Assembly: GCF_009766005.1 (NCBI RefSeq)
Contig: NZ_LMUK01000038.1
Location: 220,821 to 284,820, forward strand
Origin: Bradyrhizobium sp. S69
GTDB lineage: Bacteria; Pseudomonadota; Alphaproteobacteria; Rhizobiales; Xanthobacteraceae
DNA length: 64,000 nt
Direction of reading: 5' to 3'
Under the pieces are notes generated by a model. That model searched no databases, was not told where the DNA came from, and was given only the letters and a program-made list of their open reading frames with translations. This document shows, in pieces, positions 25,137 to 33,898 of the stretch. The first letter of the stretch is position 1; each line of letters starts with the position of its first letter. Both the position numbers and the translations under genes were made by a program.

Positions 25137-27566
25137 ATGAGAAATCCGAGGGGTACGCCCCATCTATTGCGTTCGGTTTGGCCGCTCATCGTAATCGTGC
25201 TGCTGCAGGCTTTTCTTGCCGGCATCAGCATGGACACGCTGGCGTCGGTGCGAGCCTATGTCGCCGGCGAAAGCCTGTGGTCAAAAGGGCTGACCGAAGC
25301 CGTTTATTCCCTCAGCCTCTATTCGGAAACCGGTGACGAAAAGTATTATCGTCAGTACAAATCCAGAATTGCCGTTCCTGTCGGTGATCGTATGGCGCGC
25401 CAAGCGCTCGAAGGATCGGTGCCCGATCTGAAAGCCGCCTTTGATGGCTTTCTGCAGGGCCTCAACCATCCAGACGATATCCCTGACCTGATTTGGCTGT
25501 TTCGCAATTTTAGCGATGTCAGCTATCTCGCCAAAGCCATCGCAAGCTGGAGGGCCACGGATCCCCTCATAGACGAACTGGTTGGTCTTGCCGATGCCAT
25601 CCATCTCGAAGCCACCAAGGGGCCGGTCACACGTGAGCGCGTCGATGCGCTCCGGACGCAAATCTACCAGCTCAGCGAGCGCGCCGCTCCACTGGCGATC
25701 GCCTTTTCACGAGATATGGGTGATGGGGCGCGGTCCATAAAACGGCTTTTGACGATCGCGAACCTGTTCACCGCTGCCCTGCTGATCTCGATCGGGATAT
25801 GGCGAACGCGCAATCTGCTGATTCAGCGCCGGAAATTCCAGAGTGAACTGGAGACTGAAAAACAGCGTGCGCAAGTTACCCTCGCTTCGATTGGCGAAGC
25901 TGTCATCAGCACCGACGCCGACGGCTTCGTTGAATACATGAATCCAACGGCCGAGCGGCTTGTCGCAAAGCCGATCAGCGAAGGGCGGGGCATGCGGTTG
26001 TCATCCTTGTTCCGTTTCGTCGATCAGGAGGATGGAAGGGAAAACGAGACCGCGATCGCGCAGGTTCTCGCGGGCAAGGCAAGTACCGGCCTGCATTCGC
26101 TGATACGGGAGGACTCGAGCTCTGTCCCGGTATCCTGGATCGGGACGCCACTGCATATTGACGCAGAGACCACGGGCGCGGTCCTCGTGTTGCACGATAT
26201 GACTCAGGAGCAGAAATACATCTCCGGCCTGGCGTTCCAGGCATCGCACGATTCGCTGACCGGATTGGCCAATCGCCACGAGTTCGAACGTCGGTTGGAC
26301 GAGGCTCTGCCGCAGATCGGCCATCGCTTTGAGTCGTGCGCCCTGATGTTTCTGGACCTCGACCAGTTCAAGGTTGTCAACGACACCTGCGGTCATGCCG
26401 CCGGCGATCAATTGCTGCGTCAGATTTCCGGTTTGCTGCAAAAGGATTTGCGCCCGGAGGATCTGCTAGCGCGTTTGGGAGGTGACGAGTTCGCGGTCCT
26501 GTTGCAGGATTGCGGGACCGAACTCGCCTCCAGCACGGCCGAGCGATTACGGCAGACGGTGGAGGAACTGAACTTCGTCTGGAATGGGCGAGCATTCAAC
26601 CTCACCGTCAGCGTCGGCGTGGTTTGCGTCGCAGAGCGCGATGCGACACGCGAAGATACGCTGCGGGCCGCCGACGTCGCCTGTTACATGGCAAAGGAAA
26701 AAGGCCGGAACCGAGTTCAAATTCATCATCCGAGCGATTCCGAGCTGTTACAGCGGCTTAGCGAAATGACCTGGGTTCAGCGCATCCACGAGGCGCTTGA
26801 AAACAATCGTTTTTGCCTGCACGCGCAGAAAATAGCCCCCCTCGACGAACACAACACCGACGGTCTCCACTTCGAACTTCTGCTGCGTTTGCAGGACGAA
26901 GATGGCCGGCTCGTAGCTCCCGGAAACTTCATCCCAGCCGCCGAACGTTATGGATTGATGACGCTGATTGACCGGTGGGTGGTGCGAAACGCCTTTGCGA
27001 TTCTTGCCAGTCGGATAGCCAACCCGAGATCGGCGCCGATCGACACCTGCGCCATTAATCTGTCTGGTGCAACCTTCGGGGACCAGGGCTTCCTGGAATA
27101 CGTTCGCGAGCAGCTTCGGGCCTACAAGATTTCGCCGGCCATCATTTGCTTCGAGGTCACAGAAACCAGCGCGATTGCCAATTTGGCCGACGCGACACGC
27201 TTTATCTGCGCGCTGCAGAAAGACGGGTGTCGGTTTTCACTGGATGATTTTGGCAGCGGAATGTCTTCGTTTGCTTATCTCAAGCATCTTCCGGTGGACT
27301 ACCTGAAGATCGACGGCAGCTTCGTCAAGGACATGCTGGTCGACCCGATCGACCGGGCAATGGTCGAGATGATCAGCCACATCGGCAAAGTGATGGGCAA
27401 GCGCACCATTGCGGAATTCGTCGAAAGCGAGGGCATCCTGCAGGCCTTGCGCGAAATCGGCGTTGATTACGCACAAGGATACGCCGTTGGGAAACCGAAG
27501 CCGTTCAACAGCCACAGCAGCCTCATGCGCGTGCGGGGCGCTACCGTTCGCCGTGAGGTGGCCTAG
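25137..27566 (+). CDS. Membrane GGDEF-EAL protein with PAS domain (c-di-GMP turnover)
   Basis: About 809 residues from the ATG at 25137; an in-frame TTG at 25113 is an alternative. TM helices near 10-30 and 205-220 flank a periplasmic sensor. A PAS domain follows ([22 protein letters not shown]). The GGDEF domain is intact ([13 protein letters not shown], about residues 445-455), so cyclase activity is possible. The EAL domain keeps key residues: [46 protein letters not shown] and RTIAEFVES, suggesting phosphodiesterase activity. It lies inside the flagellar/modification block, so motile-sessile control is likely but unproven. Confidence 0.9.
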   Translation: MRNPRGTPHLLRSVWPLIVIVLLQAFLAGISMDTLASVRAYVAGESLWSKGLTEAVYSLSLYSETGDEKYYRQYKSRIAVPVGDRMARQALEGSVPDLKAAFDGFLQGLNHPDDIPDLIWLFRNFSDVSYLAKAIASWRATDPLIDELVGLADAIHLEATKGPVTRERVDALRTQIYQLSERAAPLAIAFSRDMGDGARSIKRLLTIANLFTAALLISIGIWRTRNLLIQRRKFQSELETEKQRAQVTLASIGEAVISTDADGFVEYMNPTAERLVAKPISEGRGMRLSSLFRFVDQEDGRENETAIAQVLAGKASTGLHSLIREDSSSVPVSWIGTPLHIDAETTGAVLVLHDMTQEQKYISGLAFQASHDSLTGLANRHEFERRLDEALPQIGHRFESCALMFLDLDQFKVVNDTCGHAAGDQLLRQISGLLQKDLRPEDLLARLGGDEFAVLLQDCGTELASSTAERLRQTVEELNFVWNGRAFNLTVSVGVVCVAERDATREDTLRAADVACYMAKEKGRNRVQIHHPSDSELLQRLSEMTWVQRIHEALENNRFCLHAQKIAPLDEHNTDGLHFELLLRLQDEDGRLVAPGNFIPAAERYGLMTLIDRWVVRNAFAILASRIANPRSAPIDTCAINLSGATFGDQGFLEYVREQLRAYKISPAIICFEVTETSAIANLADATRFICALQKDGCRFSLDDFGSGMSSFAYLKHLPVDYLKIDGSFVKDMLVDPIDRAMVEMISHIGKVMGKRTIAEFVESEGILQALREIGVDYAQGYAVGKPKPFNSHSSLMRVRGATVRREVA

Positions 27567-27637
27567 GCGCGCTCACGGAGCGCCCATGCGCCTGGATCGT
27601 CCTGGCCGGAGCTCCTGACCGGTCCGATTAATTCGCG

Positions 27638-27652
27638 TTAGGATTTCGTTAA
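27638..27652. promoter_or_regulatory. CtrA-like box upstream of the glycosyltransferase/ATP-grasp/PLP operon
   Basis: TTAG-GATTTCG-TTAA followed by CC matches the CtrA consensus TTAA-N7-TTAACC with one mismatch. It lies 59 bp upstream of the start at 27711, a normal distance for a CtrA-activated promoter. The same motif occurs in front of several flagellar genes in this window. Confidence 0.6.
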
Positions 27653-27710
27653 CCACGTCTATTTACTGTTTGGTGAGGATTGCGGGCCGCGTCCCGCTTC
27701 GGAGCCATTC

Positions 27711-28484
27711 ATGACCGAGCGAATTCACCTGGTGGTGGCCACGCCGTGCTTCGGCGGGCAGGTCTCCAGCATCTATGCGAGCTCCATCTTCAAGCTGCAG
27801 AGCGCAATACGCGCCAAGTCCAATGTCGAATTCAAGGTGCTGTTGCGCGATGGCGATGCGCTGATCACGCGCGCGCGCGCCAATCTGATGACCCAGTTTC
27901 TCGACGACCCCACCGCGACGCACTTCCTGTTCGTGGATGCCGATGTCGGCTTTCAGCCCAATCAGGTGTTCCGGCTGATCGAATCCGGTGCCGACGTGGT
28001 GGCGGCACTCTATCCGATCAAGCGCGTCAACTGGGACAAGGCCAAGCGGGCGATCGAAACCAATAAGCCGAACGTGCCGGCGGCCGCGCTCGATTATGTG
28101 CTGGAGATCAACGATCCCGATAACGTCGTCGTCGTCAACGGCTTTACCCGCGTGCGTTACGCCGGAACCGGATTCTTGATGATCCAGCGTCACGTGTTCG
28201 AGAAGATGTGCGCGGCATACCCGTCGTTGCAGTTCTTCCGCGAGCACTCGATCGATGCGCTGGCCGGAAGCCCCAATCGATTTGCGCTGTTCGAATGCAT
28301 GATCGATTCGAACAGCAAGACCTATCTCAGCGAGGATTTTGCGTTCTGCCAGCGCTGGACCGATTTGGGCGGCGAGATCTGGGCCGATCTCGAGAGCCGT
28401 CTCGATCATGTCGGTCCCTCGGTATTCCAGGGCGATATCTCCGCGCAGTTTACCGCGCCGGCGCTAGCAACCGATGCGGCCTAA
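27711..28484 (+). CDS. GT-A fold glycosyltransferase-like protein
   Basis: This 257-residue protein has the GT-A features LVVATPCFGG at the N-terminus, a DGDALITRARANLM stretch and a DxD motif in FLFVDADVGFQP (D76/D78) for metal/nucleotide-sugar binding. RVRYAGTGFLMIQRHVFEKM and LSEDFAFCQRWTDLGGEIWAD resemble the acceptor and catalytic region of GT2/GT62-like enzymes (ED motif). It is probably cytoplasmic, as no TM segment is seen. Its stop overlaps the start of the second ATP-grasp gene, which couples them. Probable donor and acceptor are unknown; the flagellar context suggests filament modification. Confidence 0.8.
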   Translation: MTERIHLVVATPCFGGQVSSIYASSIFKLQSAIRAKSNVEFKVLLRDGDALITRARANLMTQFLDDPTATHFLFVDADVGFQPNQVFRLIESGADVVAALYPIKRVNWDKAKRAIETNKPNVPAAALDYVLEINDPDNVVVVNGFTRVRYAGTGFLMIQRHVFEKMCAAYPSLQFFREHSIDALAGSPNRFALFECMIDSNSKTYLSEDFAFCQRWTDLGGEIWADLESRLDHVGPSVFQGDISAQFTAPALATDAA

Positions 28485-29724
28485 AATTGCAGATGTTGCC
28501 GATCGCGGCGCCGGCGCGGCTCAAGATCGCTGTGCGGACCGTGTCGGGGTCGCCCGGCTCGCCAGGATGCAGGCCGGCGGTGCCGATCTTCGTCCGCTTT
28601 GGCAAGCGCTGATCACCAAACTGATCGATGGCACGCTGCAAGCAGGCGAGGGGCTTGATCTCGCGTTGATCGCGCAATTGCTTGGCGACAAGCCGGTGGG
28701 GCTTGCGATCCAGGACCAGGTCCTGGCCGCGCACCAATTGTTCCGGTTGCACTGCGCGCTGGAAAAGCCGCGGTTGCGCGTGCTGGCGCTGGCGGCGGCG
28801 ACCGACATGGGCAGTAATACGCCGATCGAGTTTCTGCTGGAGCATTCCGGCATCGAATTGATCACGCTCTACGTCATGGCGGATGTCGAACTTCCGGTGC
28901 CGCTGCCCGATCATGACATCGCCATCGTGATTGCGTCCGACTCGGAAGAGTGCCGCGATGCGCTCGGCAAGATCGATCGCGCCGCCGCGCGCTGGCCGAG
29001 GCCGCTGTTGAATCCGCCGCGCCTCGTAGGCAATCTCGATCGCGACAAATTGCATCGGCTGCTCGGCGGGATCGAGGGACTGGAAATCCCAGCGACGATG
29101 GCGCTCTCGCATGCGCGATTGCATGAGGCATCGGATTCGACGCCGGCGATCGATCTGAAATTTCCCATCATTGTCAGACCGCGCGGCTCGCACGCCGGCG
29201 CAGGCCTTGCCAAGCTCGACGATCGCGCCGCGCTGCTGCGCTATCTCGATGCGCGGCCGGAGCCGGAATTTTTCATCGCTCGCTTCGTCGATTACGCCGG
29301 TAGCGACGGCCTGTTTCGCAAATACCGTATAGTCTTCATCGACGGCAAGCCTTACGCATGCCACCTTGCGATCGCCGATCGCTGGGATATTTGGTATCTC
29401 AACGCCGGCATGTCGCAGAGCGCGGCCAAGCGCCGCGAAGAAGAAGCGTTCATGGGCAGCTTCGAGTCCGGCTTCGCGCGCCGTCATCAGGCCGCGCTCG
29501 CCGGCATCGCCGAGCGGATCGGACTGGAATATTTTACGGTGGATTGTGCCGAAACCAGCAACGGATCGTTGTTGATTTTCGAAGCCGACAATACCGCCGT
29601 CGTCCACGACATGGATCCACCTGATATCTTTCCATACAAATTGCCTCAGATGCGAAAAATATTCGACGCGTTCGCGGCCATGCTCGATCGCCGCGCGAGA
29701 CAACAGCAGGAGCGTGCGGCATGA
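28474..29724 (+). CDS. ATP-grasp ligase-like protein, copy 2
   Basis: This 416-residue protein is closely similar over its whole length to the one at 21967-23223. Shared blocks include IAQLLGDKP, TPIEFLLEHSGIEL, DHDIAIVIASDSEECRDAL, RPRGSHAGAGLAKLDD, VDYAGSDGLFRKYRIVF and IFEADNTAVVHDMD. It overlaps the GT gene upstream by 11 bp and the PLP decarboxylase downstream by 4 bp (ATGA), so the three are translationally coupled. The N-terminal 20 residues differ from copy 1. Key ATP-grasp residues appear intact in both, so this is divergence after duplication rather than decay. Confidence 0.85.
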   Translation: MRPKIADVADRGAGAAQDRCADRVGVARLARMQAGGADLRPLWQALITKLIDGTLQAGEGLDLALIAQLLGDKPVGLAIQDQVLAAHQLFRLHCALEKPRLRVLALAAATDMGSNTPIEFLLEHSGIELITLYVMADVELPVPLPDHDIAIVIASDSEECRDALGKIDRAAARWPRPLLNPPRLVGNLDRDKLHRLLGGIEGLEIPATMALSHARLHEASDSTPAIDLKFPIIVRPRGSHAGAGLAKLDDRAALLRYLDARPEPEFFIARFVDYAGSDGLFRKYRIVFIDGKPYACHLAIADRWDIWYLNAGMSQSAAKRREEEAFMGSFESGFARRHQAALAGIAERIGLEYFTVDCAETSNGSLLIFEADNTAVVHDMDPPDIFPYKLPQMRKIFDAFAAMLDRRARQQQERAA

Positions 29725-31229
29725 CCATCGTCCAGCGCCATCAATCGTTGCAGGCCGAGGCGAGCGCGACGCTTGATCCGAACAATTGGGATGATATCCG
29801 CGCGCAGGGTCATCGCATGCTCGATGACATGTTCGACTACGCCGCCAACATCCGCGAGCGGCCAGTATGGTCGCCGATCCCCGATGACGTTCGCGCGCGG
29901 TTTCACAGCGCACTTCCGCATCAGCCCACCGAACTCGGCGAGGTCTATCGCGAATTCAGCGATTTCATCGTGCCCTATGCGACCGGCAACGTGCATCCGG
30001 GTTTCATGGGATGGGTTCATGGCGGCGGCACCGCGGTCGGCATGCTGGCGGAAATGCTGGCGGCCGGACTCAATGCCAATCTCGGCGGCCGCGATCACAT
30101 GCCGATCGAAGTCGAACGCCAGGTCGTCGAATGGACGCGCGCGATGTTCGGTTTTCCAACCGAAGCCAGCGGCATCTTCGTGACCGGTACCTCGATGGCC
30201 AATCTGATGGCGGTGCTGGTGGCGCGAACCGCAGCGCTTGGATCAAGCGTCCGGCAGCACGGTATCGGCGACGACGGCGCGCTGTTGACCGCCTACACCT
30301 CGCGCGCAGCGCATGGCTGCATTACCAAGGCGATGGATATCGCGGGCTTTGGCAGCAACGCGCTGCGCAACATCGCGGTCGACGATTGTCATCGCATCGA
30401 CGTGGCGGCATTGCGCGCGCAAATATCCAGGGATCGCGAGGCCGGCCTTACTCCATTTCTCGTGGTCGGCTCCGCCGGCACGGTGGATATCGGCGCGATC
30501 GACGATCTCGCAGCACTGAGCGCACTGTGCCGCGAAGAGAAGCTGTGGTTTCATGTCGACGGCGCCTATGGCGCGCTCGGCATTCTGTCGCCCGAACTGC
30601 GGCCGCGGCTCGCTGGAATAGAGCACGCCGATTCGATCGCGCTCGATTTCCACAAATGGGGGCAGGTGCCTTACGACGCCGGCTTCCTGATGGTTCGCGA
30701 CGGCCGGCAGCACCGCGATACGTTTGCCGCGCCGGCCGCATATCTGCGCCGGGAAACAAGAGGTCTCGCCGCCGGCGCGTCCTGGCCCTGCGATCTCGGG
30801 CCTGACCTTTCGCGCGGCTTCCGGGCGCTGAAGACCTGGTTCACCTTGAAAGCCTACGGCACCGAGAAGCTCGGCGCGGTCATTACGCGCACCTGCGCGC
30901 TGGCGTCTTATCTGGAAGCCCGCATATCGGCCGAACCGCGGCTCGAATTGCTGGCGCCGGTGCAGCTCAACATCGTCTGCTTCCGCTATCGCGGCACGGA
31001 TGCCAACGCGCTAAACGGCGAGATCGTCGCCGATATCCAGGAGTCCGGGATCGCAGCGCCATCGACCACGCTTCTCGACGGCCAGCTCGCGATACGCGCG
31101 GCGATCGTCAATCACCGCACCGACGTCTGCGACATCGATGCGCTGATTTCAGCGGTGCTGGAATTCGGCGCGCAACGAACGGGCGCCGGCGTGGTTGATG
31201 TCGAGCAGTCGCCGCCGCTGGCGATGTGA
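29721..31229 (+). CDS. Group II PLP-dependent amino-acid decarboxylase
   Basis: This 502-residue protein of the aromatic-L-amino-acid/glutamate decarboxylase group has HPGFMGWVHGGG (about 93-104), GIFVTGTSMANLMAVLVAR, the cofactor Asp/Ala block WFHVDGAYGALG and the signature DFHKWGQVPYDAGFLMVRD, with K312 as the PLP lysine. The reaction would be amino acid to amine plus CO2. Which amino acid cannot be told. It is the last gene of the GT-ATP-grasp-PLP operon and is convergent with flbT (49 bp). Paired with the ligase, it could supply an amine for conjugation. Confidence 0.88.
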   Translation: MTIVQRHQSLQAEASATLDPNNWDDIRAQGHRMLDDMFDYAANIRERPVWSPIPDDVRARFHSALPHQPTELGEVYREFSDFIVPYATGNVHPGFMGWVHGGGTAVGMLAEMLAAGLNANLGGRDHMPIEVERQVVEWTRAMFGFPTEASGIFVTGTSMANLMAVLVARTAALGSSVRQHGIGDDGALLTAYTSRAAHGCITKAMDIAGFGSNALRNIAVDDCHRIDVAALRAQISRDREAGLTPFLVVGSAGTVDIGAIDDLAALSALCREEKLWFHVDGAYGALGILSPELRPRLAGIEHADSIALDFHKWGQVPYDAGFLMVRDGRQHRDTFAAPAAYLRRETRGLAAGASWPCDLGPDLSRGFRALKTWFTLKAYGTEKLGAVITRTCALASYLEARISAEPRLELLAPVQLNIVCFRYRGTDANALNGEIVADIQESGIAAPSTTLLDGQLAIRAAIVNHRTDVCDIDALISAVLEFGAQRTGAGVVDVEQSPPLAM

Positions 31230-31278
31230 GCGGAGCTCCGCGACAAACGCGAAAGCGTTCGTCGTGATGCGCTGTGGC

Positions 31279-31695
31279 TCAGGCCGCGTTGGTCTTGGCA
31301 ATCGTGTCCTGGTGCTGATCCAGCAGCTTCTTCTCGTAGGCGATCAGTTTGCGGGCTTCCTTCAGCGCGCGATACAAATCGCCGCTCAGGATGTTGGTGT
31401 TGATGCCCTCGATGATCGCCCACGAACTCGGCACCGCGGTGACGATATCGCGCAGCAGGCTGAAATAGGTGCCGTGATTGACCTCGGGCTTCGGCGAAAG
31501 ATACATCAACTGCACCGCCAGATAGACCAGCTTGGCCGGGGTATCGGCGGTGGCGGGCGTCATGATGTCCTTCTCGCGCAGGATCGGAACATTGTCGCCG
31601 TCGATCAACAGCCGGGCGCGCTGCTCGGTATTGGTCACCACGCAGTTGCCGATGATGATGCACTCGTTCGGCTTGAGTTCGACCTTTAAAGCCAT
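31279..31695 (-). CDS. flbT: Flagellin mRNA regulator FlbT
   Basis: This 138-residue protein starts at 31695 behind GGAGAA; the upstream in-frame ATG at 31755 is unlikely. The family signature is MALKVELKPNECIIIGNCVVTN at the N-terminus, then RARLLIDGDNVPILREKDIM. FlbT binds the 5' leader of flagellin mRNA and, with FlaF, controls translation so that flagellin is made only after the hook. It is divergent from the first flagellin gene. Confidence 0.95.
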   Translation of the reverse strand: MALKVELKPNECIIIGNCVVTNTEQRARLLIDGDNVPILREKDIMTPATADTPAKLVYLAVQLMYLSPKPEVNHGTYFSLLRDIVTAVPSSWAIIEGINTNILSGDLYRALKEARKLIAYEKKLLDQHQDTIAKTNAA

Positions 31696-32065
31696 GCCTG
31701 TTCTCCGTTCCCGGTTGTTGATACCCGCGTCGTGACCACTGGTGAGCGTGAGCAAACGCCGGCTTTCGCGCGCCGGCGAGGCGGGAATTGATCTCTTAGC
31801 CGATCTGGCCGCAATCCTTTCCCATCATGGTTAACACCGCGTAAACAGCGCCAACGCTGCGAAAATGTGCAGCAATATCAGTGCTGTTACGCAGTCCCAC
31901 CACGCTACGATGGCGAACCCGCGGGCCGCCGGTGCGATCCGGATACCGGTTTAGCTGCGCCGATTCAGGTTTTGTTAGAGGCTTGATCCCAAGTTGCGGC
32001 GGTTACCGACCAAGAAGGTCGGGATCACGCACACACACCAGTTTCACACCAGAAAGGTATGAAAA
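31696..32065. promoter_or_regulatory. Divergent flbT/flagellin-1 control region with a CtrA-like site
   Basis: This 370-bp gap has no gene. TTAA-CACCGCG-TAAA at 31831-31845 fits TTAA-N7-TTAA with one mismatch and could bind CtrA. I found no matching -24/-12 element for the flagellin. The last about 100 bp should be the flagellin leader, the expected target of FlbT. Confidence 0.5.
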
Positions 32066-33646
32066 ATGTCCGGTATTACCCTCTCCGCATCGGTTCGCCA
32101 GAACCTGCTCTCGCTGCAGTCAACTGCATCCCTCCTCGCCACCACCCAGAACGACCTCGCCACCGGCAATAAGGTCAACTCTGCGCTGGACAATCCGACC
32201 AGCTACTTCACCGCGCAGGGCCTGAACAACCGCGCCAGCGACATCAACAACCTGCTCGACCAGATCGGTAACGGCGTGCAGGTTCTGCAGGCCGCCAACA
32301 CCGGCATCACCTCGTTGCAGAGCCTCGTCTCCAGCGCGCAGTCGATTGCCAACCAGGTGCTGCAGGCGCCCACGGGCTATGCGACCAAGTCCTCGGTTTC
32401 CTCCACTGCCCTTACCGGCGCGACGGCCGAAAATCTGCTCGGTTCAGCGACCTCAGGTTCGGTCACCGAAGGAGCCTTCTCGACCCTCGACATCTCCGGT
32501 TCCGGCACCACGACCTTCGATATCGCGGTCGACGGCGCTGCTACGCCCACGGCCATCACACTCAACGCCGCTGCGGTCACGGCATACAACACGGCCAAGG
32601 GTACTTCGCTCGCTGCTGGCACCCTGAGCGCAGCCAATGTCGCCAGCCTCATCAACTATTCGTACGACAGTCAGACTTCGTCCACGGCCACCGTTGCTTC
32701 GGTCAACACGGGCGGCAATCTGGTGTTCTCGTCGTCGACGACGGGCACGAGCTCCAGCGTCGCAATCACTGCCGTGAGCGGCACACCCACCGGTGGCTCG
32801 ACCGGCATCGTGGCCGGTACCGGCACTGGTGCGGCAAGCGCTCTCAGCGGAACGCTCACGATCGCTGCCACCATCCCCGGCACGACGACGGCGACCAACA
32901 TCACCTTCGGCACCGGCACTGGCAATATTTCGACGCTCAACGATCTCAACACAGCGTTGGCGTCGAACGACCTGCAGGCCTCGATCAGCACCGGCGGTGT
33001 GCTCACCATCACCACCACCAACAACGCATCGTCCCAGACGGTCGGTGCGTTCGGCGGCACGGCAGTGTCGACCGCGGGCGCGGCTTTTTCAGCCGATGCT
33101 TCCGGCGGCGTTGCTCCAGTCGCCGATCCGAACTCGCAGGCAACTCGCGCCAGCCTGGTCGCCCAGTACAACCAGGTGATCCAGAACATCACCACGACGG
33201 CGCAGGATTCTTCGTTCAACGGCATCAACCTGCTGAACGGCGATACCCTGAACCTGACGTTCGACGAAACCGGTGCTTCCAAGCTGTCGGTCTCGGGCGT
33301 TACCTTTGGTGCGACTGGCCTTGGGCTTTCGAGCCTGACCCAGGGTAAAGACTTCCTGGACAACAACTCCGCCAACAATGTGTTGACGACGTTGACCCAG
33401 GCCTCGACCACGCTGCGCACGGAAGCTTCCGCGCTCGGTTCGAACCTCTCGGTCGTGCAGATTCGTCAGGACTTCAACAAGAACCTGATCAACGTGCTGC
33501 AGACCGGTGCGTCGAACCTGACCCTGGCCGACACCAACGAGGAAGCGGCCGACAGCCAGGCGCTGTCGACCCGCCAGTCGATCGCGGTCTCCGCGCTGGC
33601 GCTGGCCAACTCGTCGCAGCAGAGCGTTCTTCAGCTGCTCCGCTGA
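32066..33646 (+). CDS. Flagellin 1
   Basis: This 526-residue flagellin has the conserved N-terminal D0/D1 region MSGITLSASVRQNLLSLQST...LATGNKVNSALDNPTSYFTAQGL and the C-terminal D0/D1 region ending AVSALALANSSQQSVLQLLR. The middle is a Thr/Ser/Gly-rich surface region with a Flagellin_IN-like module at about 262-322. Flagellins above 500 residues fit the thick flagellum of the Bradyrhizobium group. The gene has its own terminator and a long leader. The Ser/Thr content leaves many candidate glycosylation sites. Confidence 0.95.
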   Translation: MSGITLSASVRQNLLSLQSTASLLATTQNDLATGNKVNSALDNPTSYFTAQGLNNRASDINNLLDQIGNGVQVLQAANTGITSLQSLVSSAQSIANQVLQAPTGYATKSSVSSTALTGATAENLLGSATSGSVTEGAFSTLDISGSGTTTFDIAVDGAATPTAITLNAAAVTAYNTAKGTSLAAGTLSAANVASLINYSYDSQTSSTATVASVNTGGNLVFSSSTTGTSSSVAITAVSGTPTGGSTGIVAGTGTGAASALSGTLTIAATIPGTTTATNITFGTGTGNISTLNDLNTALASNDLQASISTGGVLTITTTNNASSQTVGAFGGTAVSTAGAAFSADASGGVAPVADPNSQATRASLVAQYNQVIQNITTTAQDSSFNGINLLNGDTLNLTFDETGASKLSVSGVTFGATGLGLSSLTQGKDFLDNNSANNVLTTLTQASTTLRTEASALGSNLSVVQIRQDFNKNLINVLQTGASNLTLADTNEEAADSQALSTRQSIAVSALALANSSQQSVLQLLR

Positions 33647-33670
33647 TCTGATCCAACACAAGAGACGTCG

Positions 33671-33700
33671 AAGCGGCGGGGGAAACCCCGCCGCTTTTTT
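33671..33700 (+). terminator. Rho-independent terminator of flagellin 1
   Basis: AAGCGGCGGGG-GAAA-CCCCGCCGCTTTTTT forms a perfect GC-rich stem with a GAAA tetraloop and a T run, starting 24 bp after the stop codon. Confidence 0.95.
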
Positions 33701-33838
33701 GCGCGTAAAAGCGGCCGTGCGCAGGGCGCGAATGGACGCTATCTTGTTGCTTTGACGCGCTTTCTCGACACGAAACGGTATCCAGCTCGGCTGGGCGTAT
33801 GAGGTTACAAAGCGTTAATCATGAAACTTAAAGCGTCA

Positions 33839-33853
33839 TTAACCATAATTTAA
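33839..33853. promoter_or_regulatory. CtrA box upstream of flagellin 2
   Basis: TTAA-CCATAAT-TTAA is a perfect TTAA-N7-TTAA site and contains the TTAACCAT form of the CtrA half-site. It lies 45 bp before the flagellin-2 ATG, within an AT-rich stretch. Confidence 0.75.
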
Positions 33854-33898
33854 AGGAGTCCCGATAAAACCCGGATACGCAAATTTGGAAGGTGACCC

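Noticed and set aside
33730..33760. Possible sigma-54 element before flagellin 2 (TGGACGCTATCTTGT)
   Set aside because: The -24 block departs from TGGCAC and the -12 block is TTGT; weaker than the nearby perfect CtrA box.
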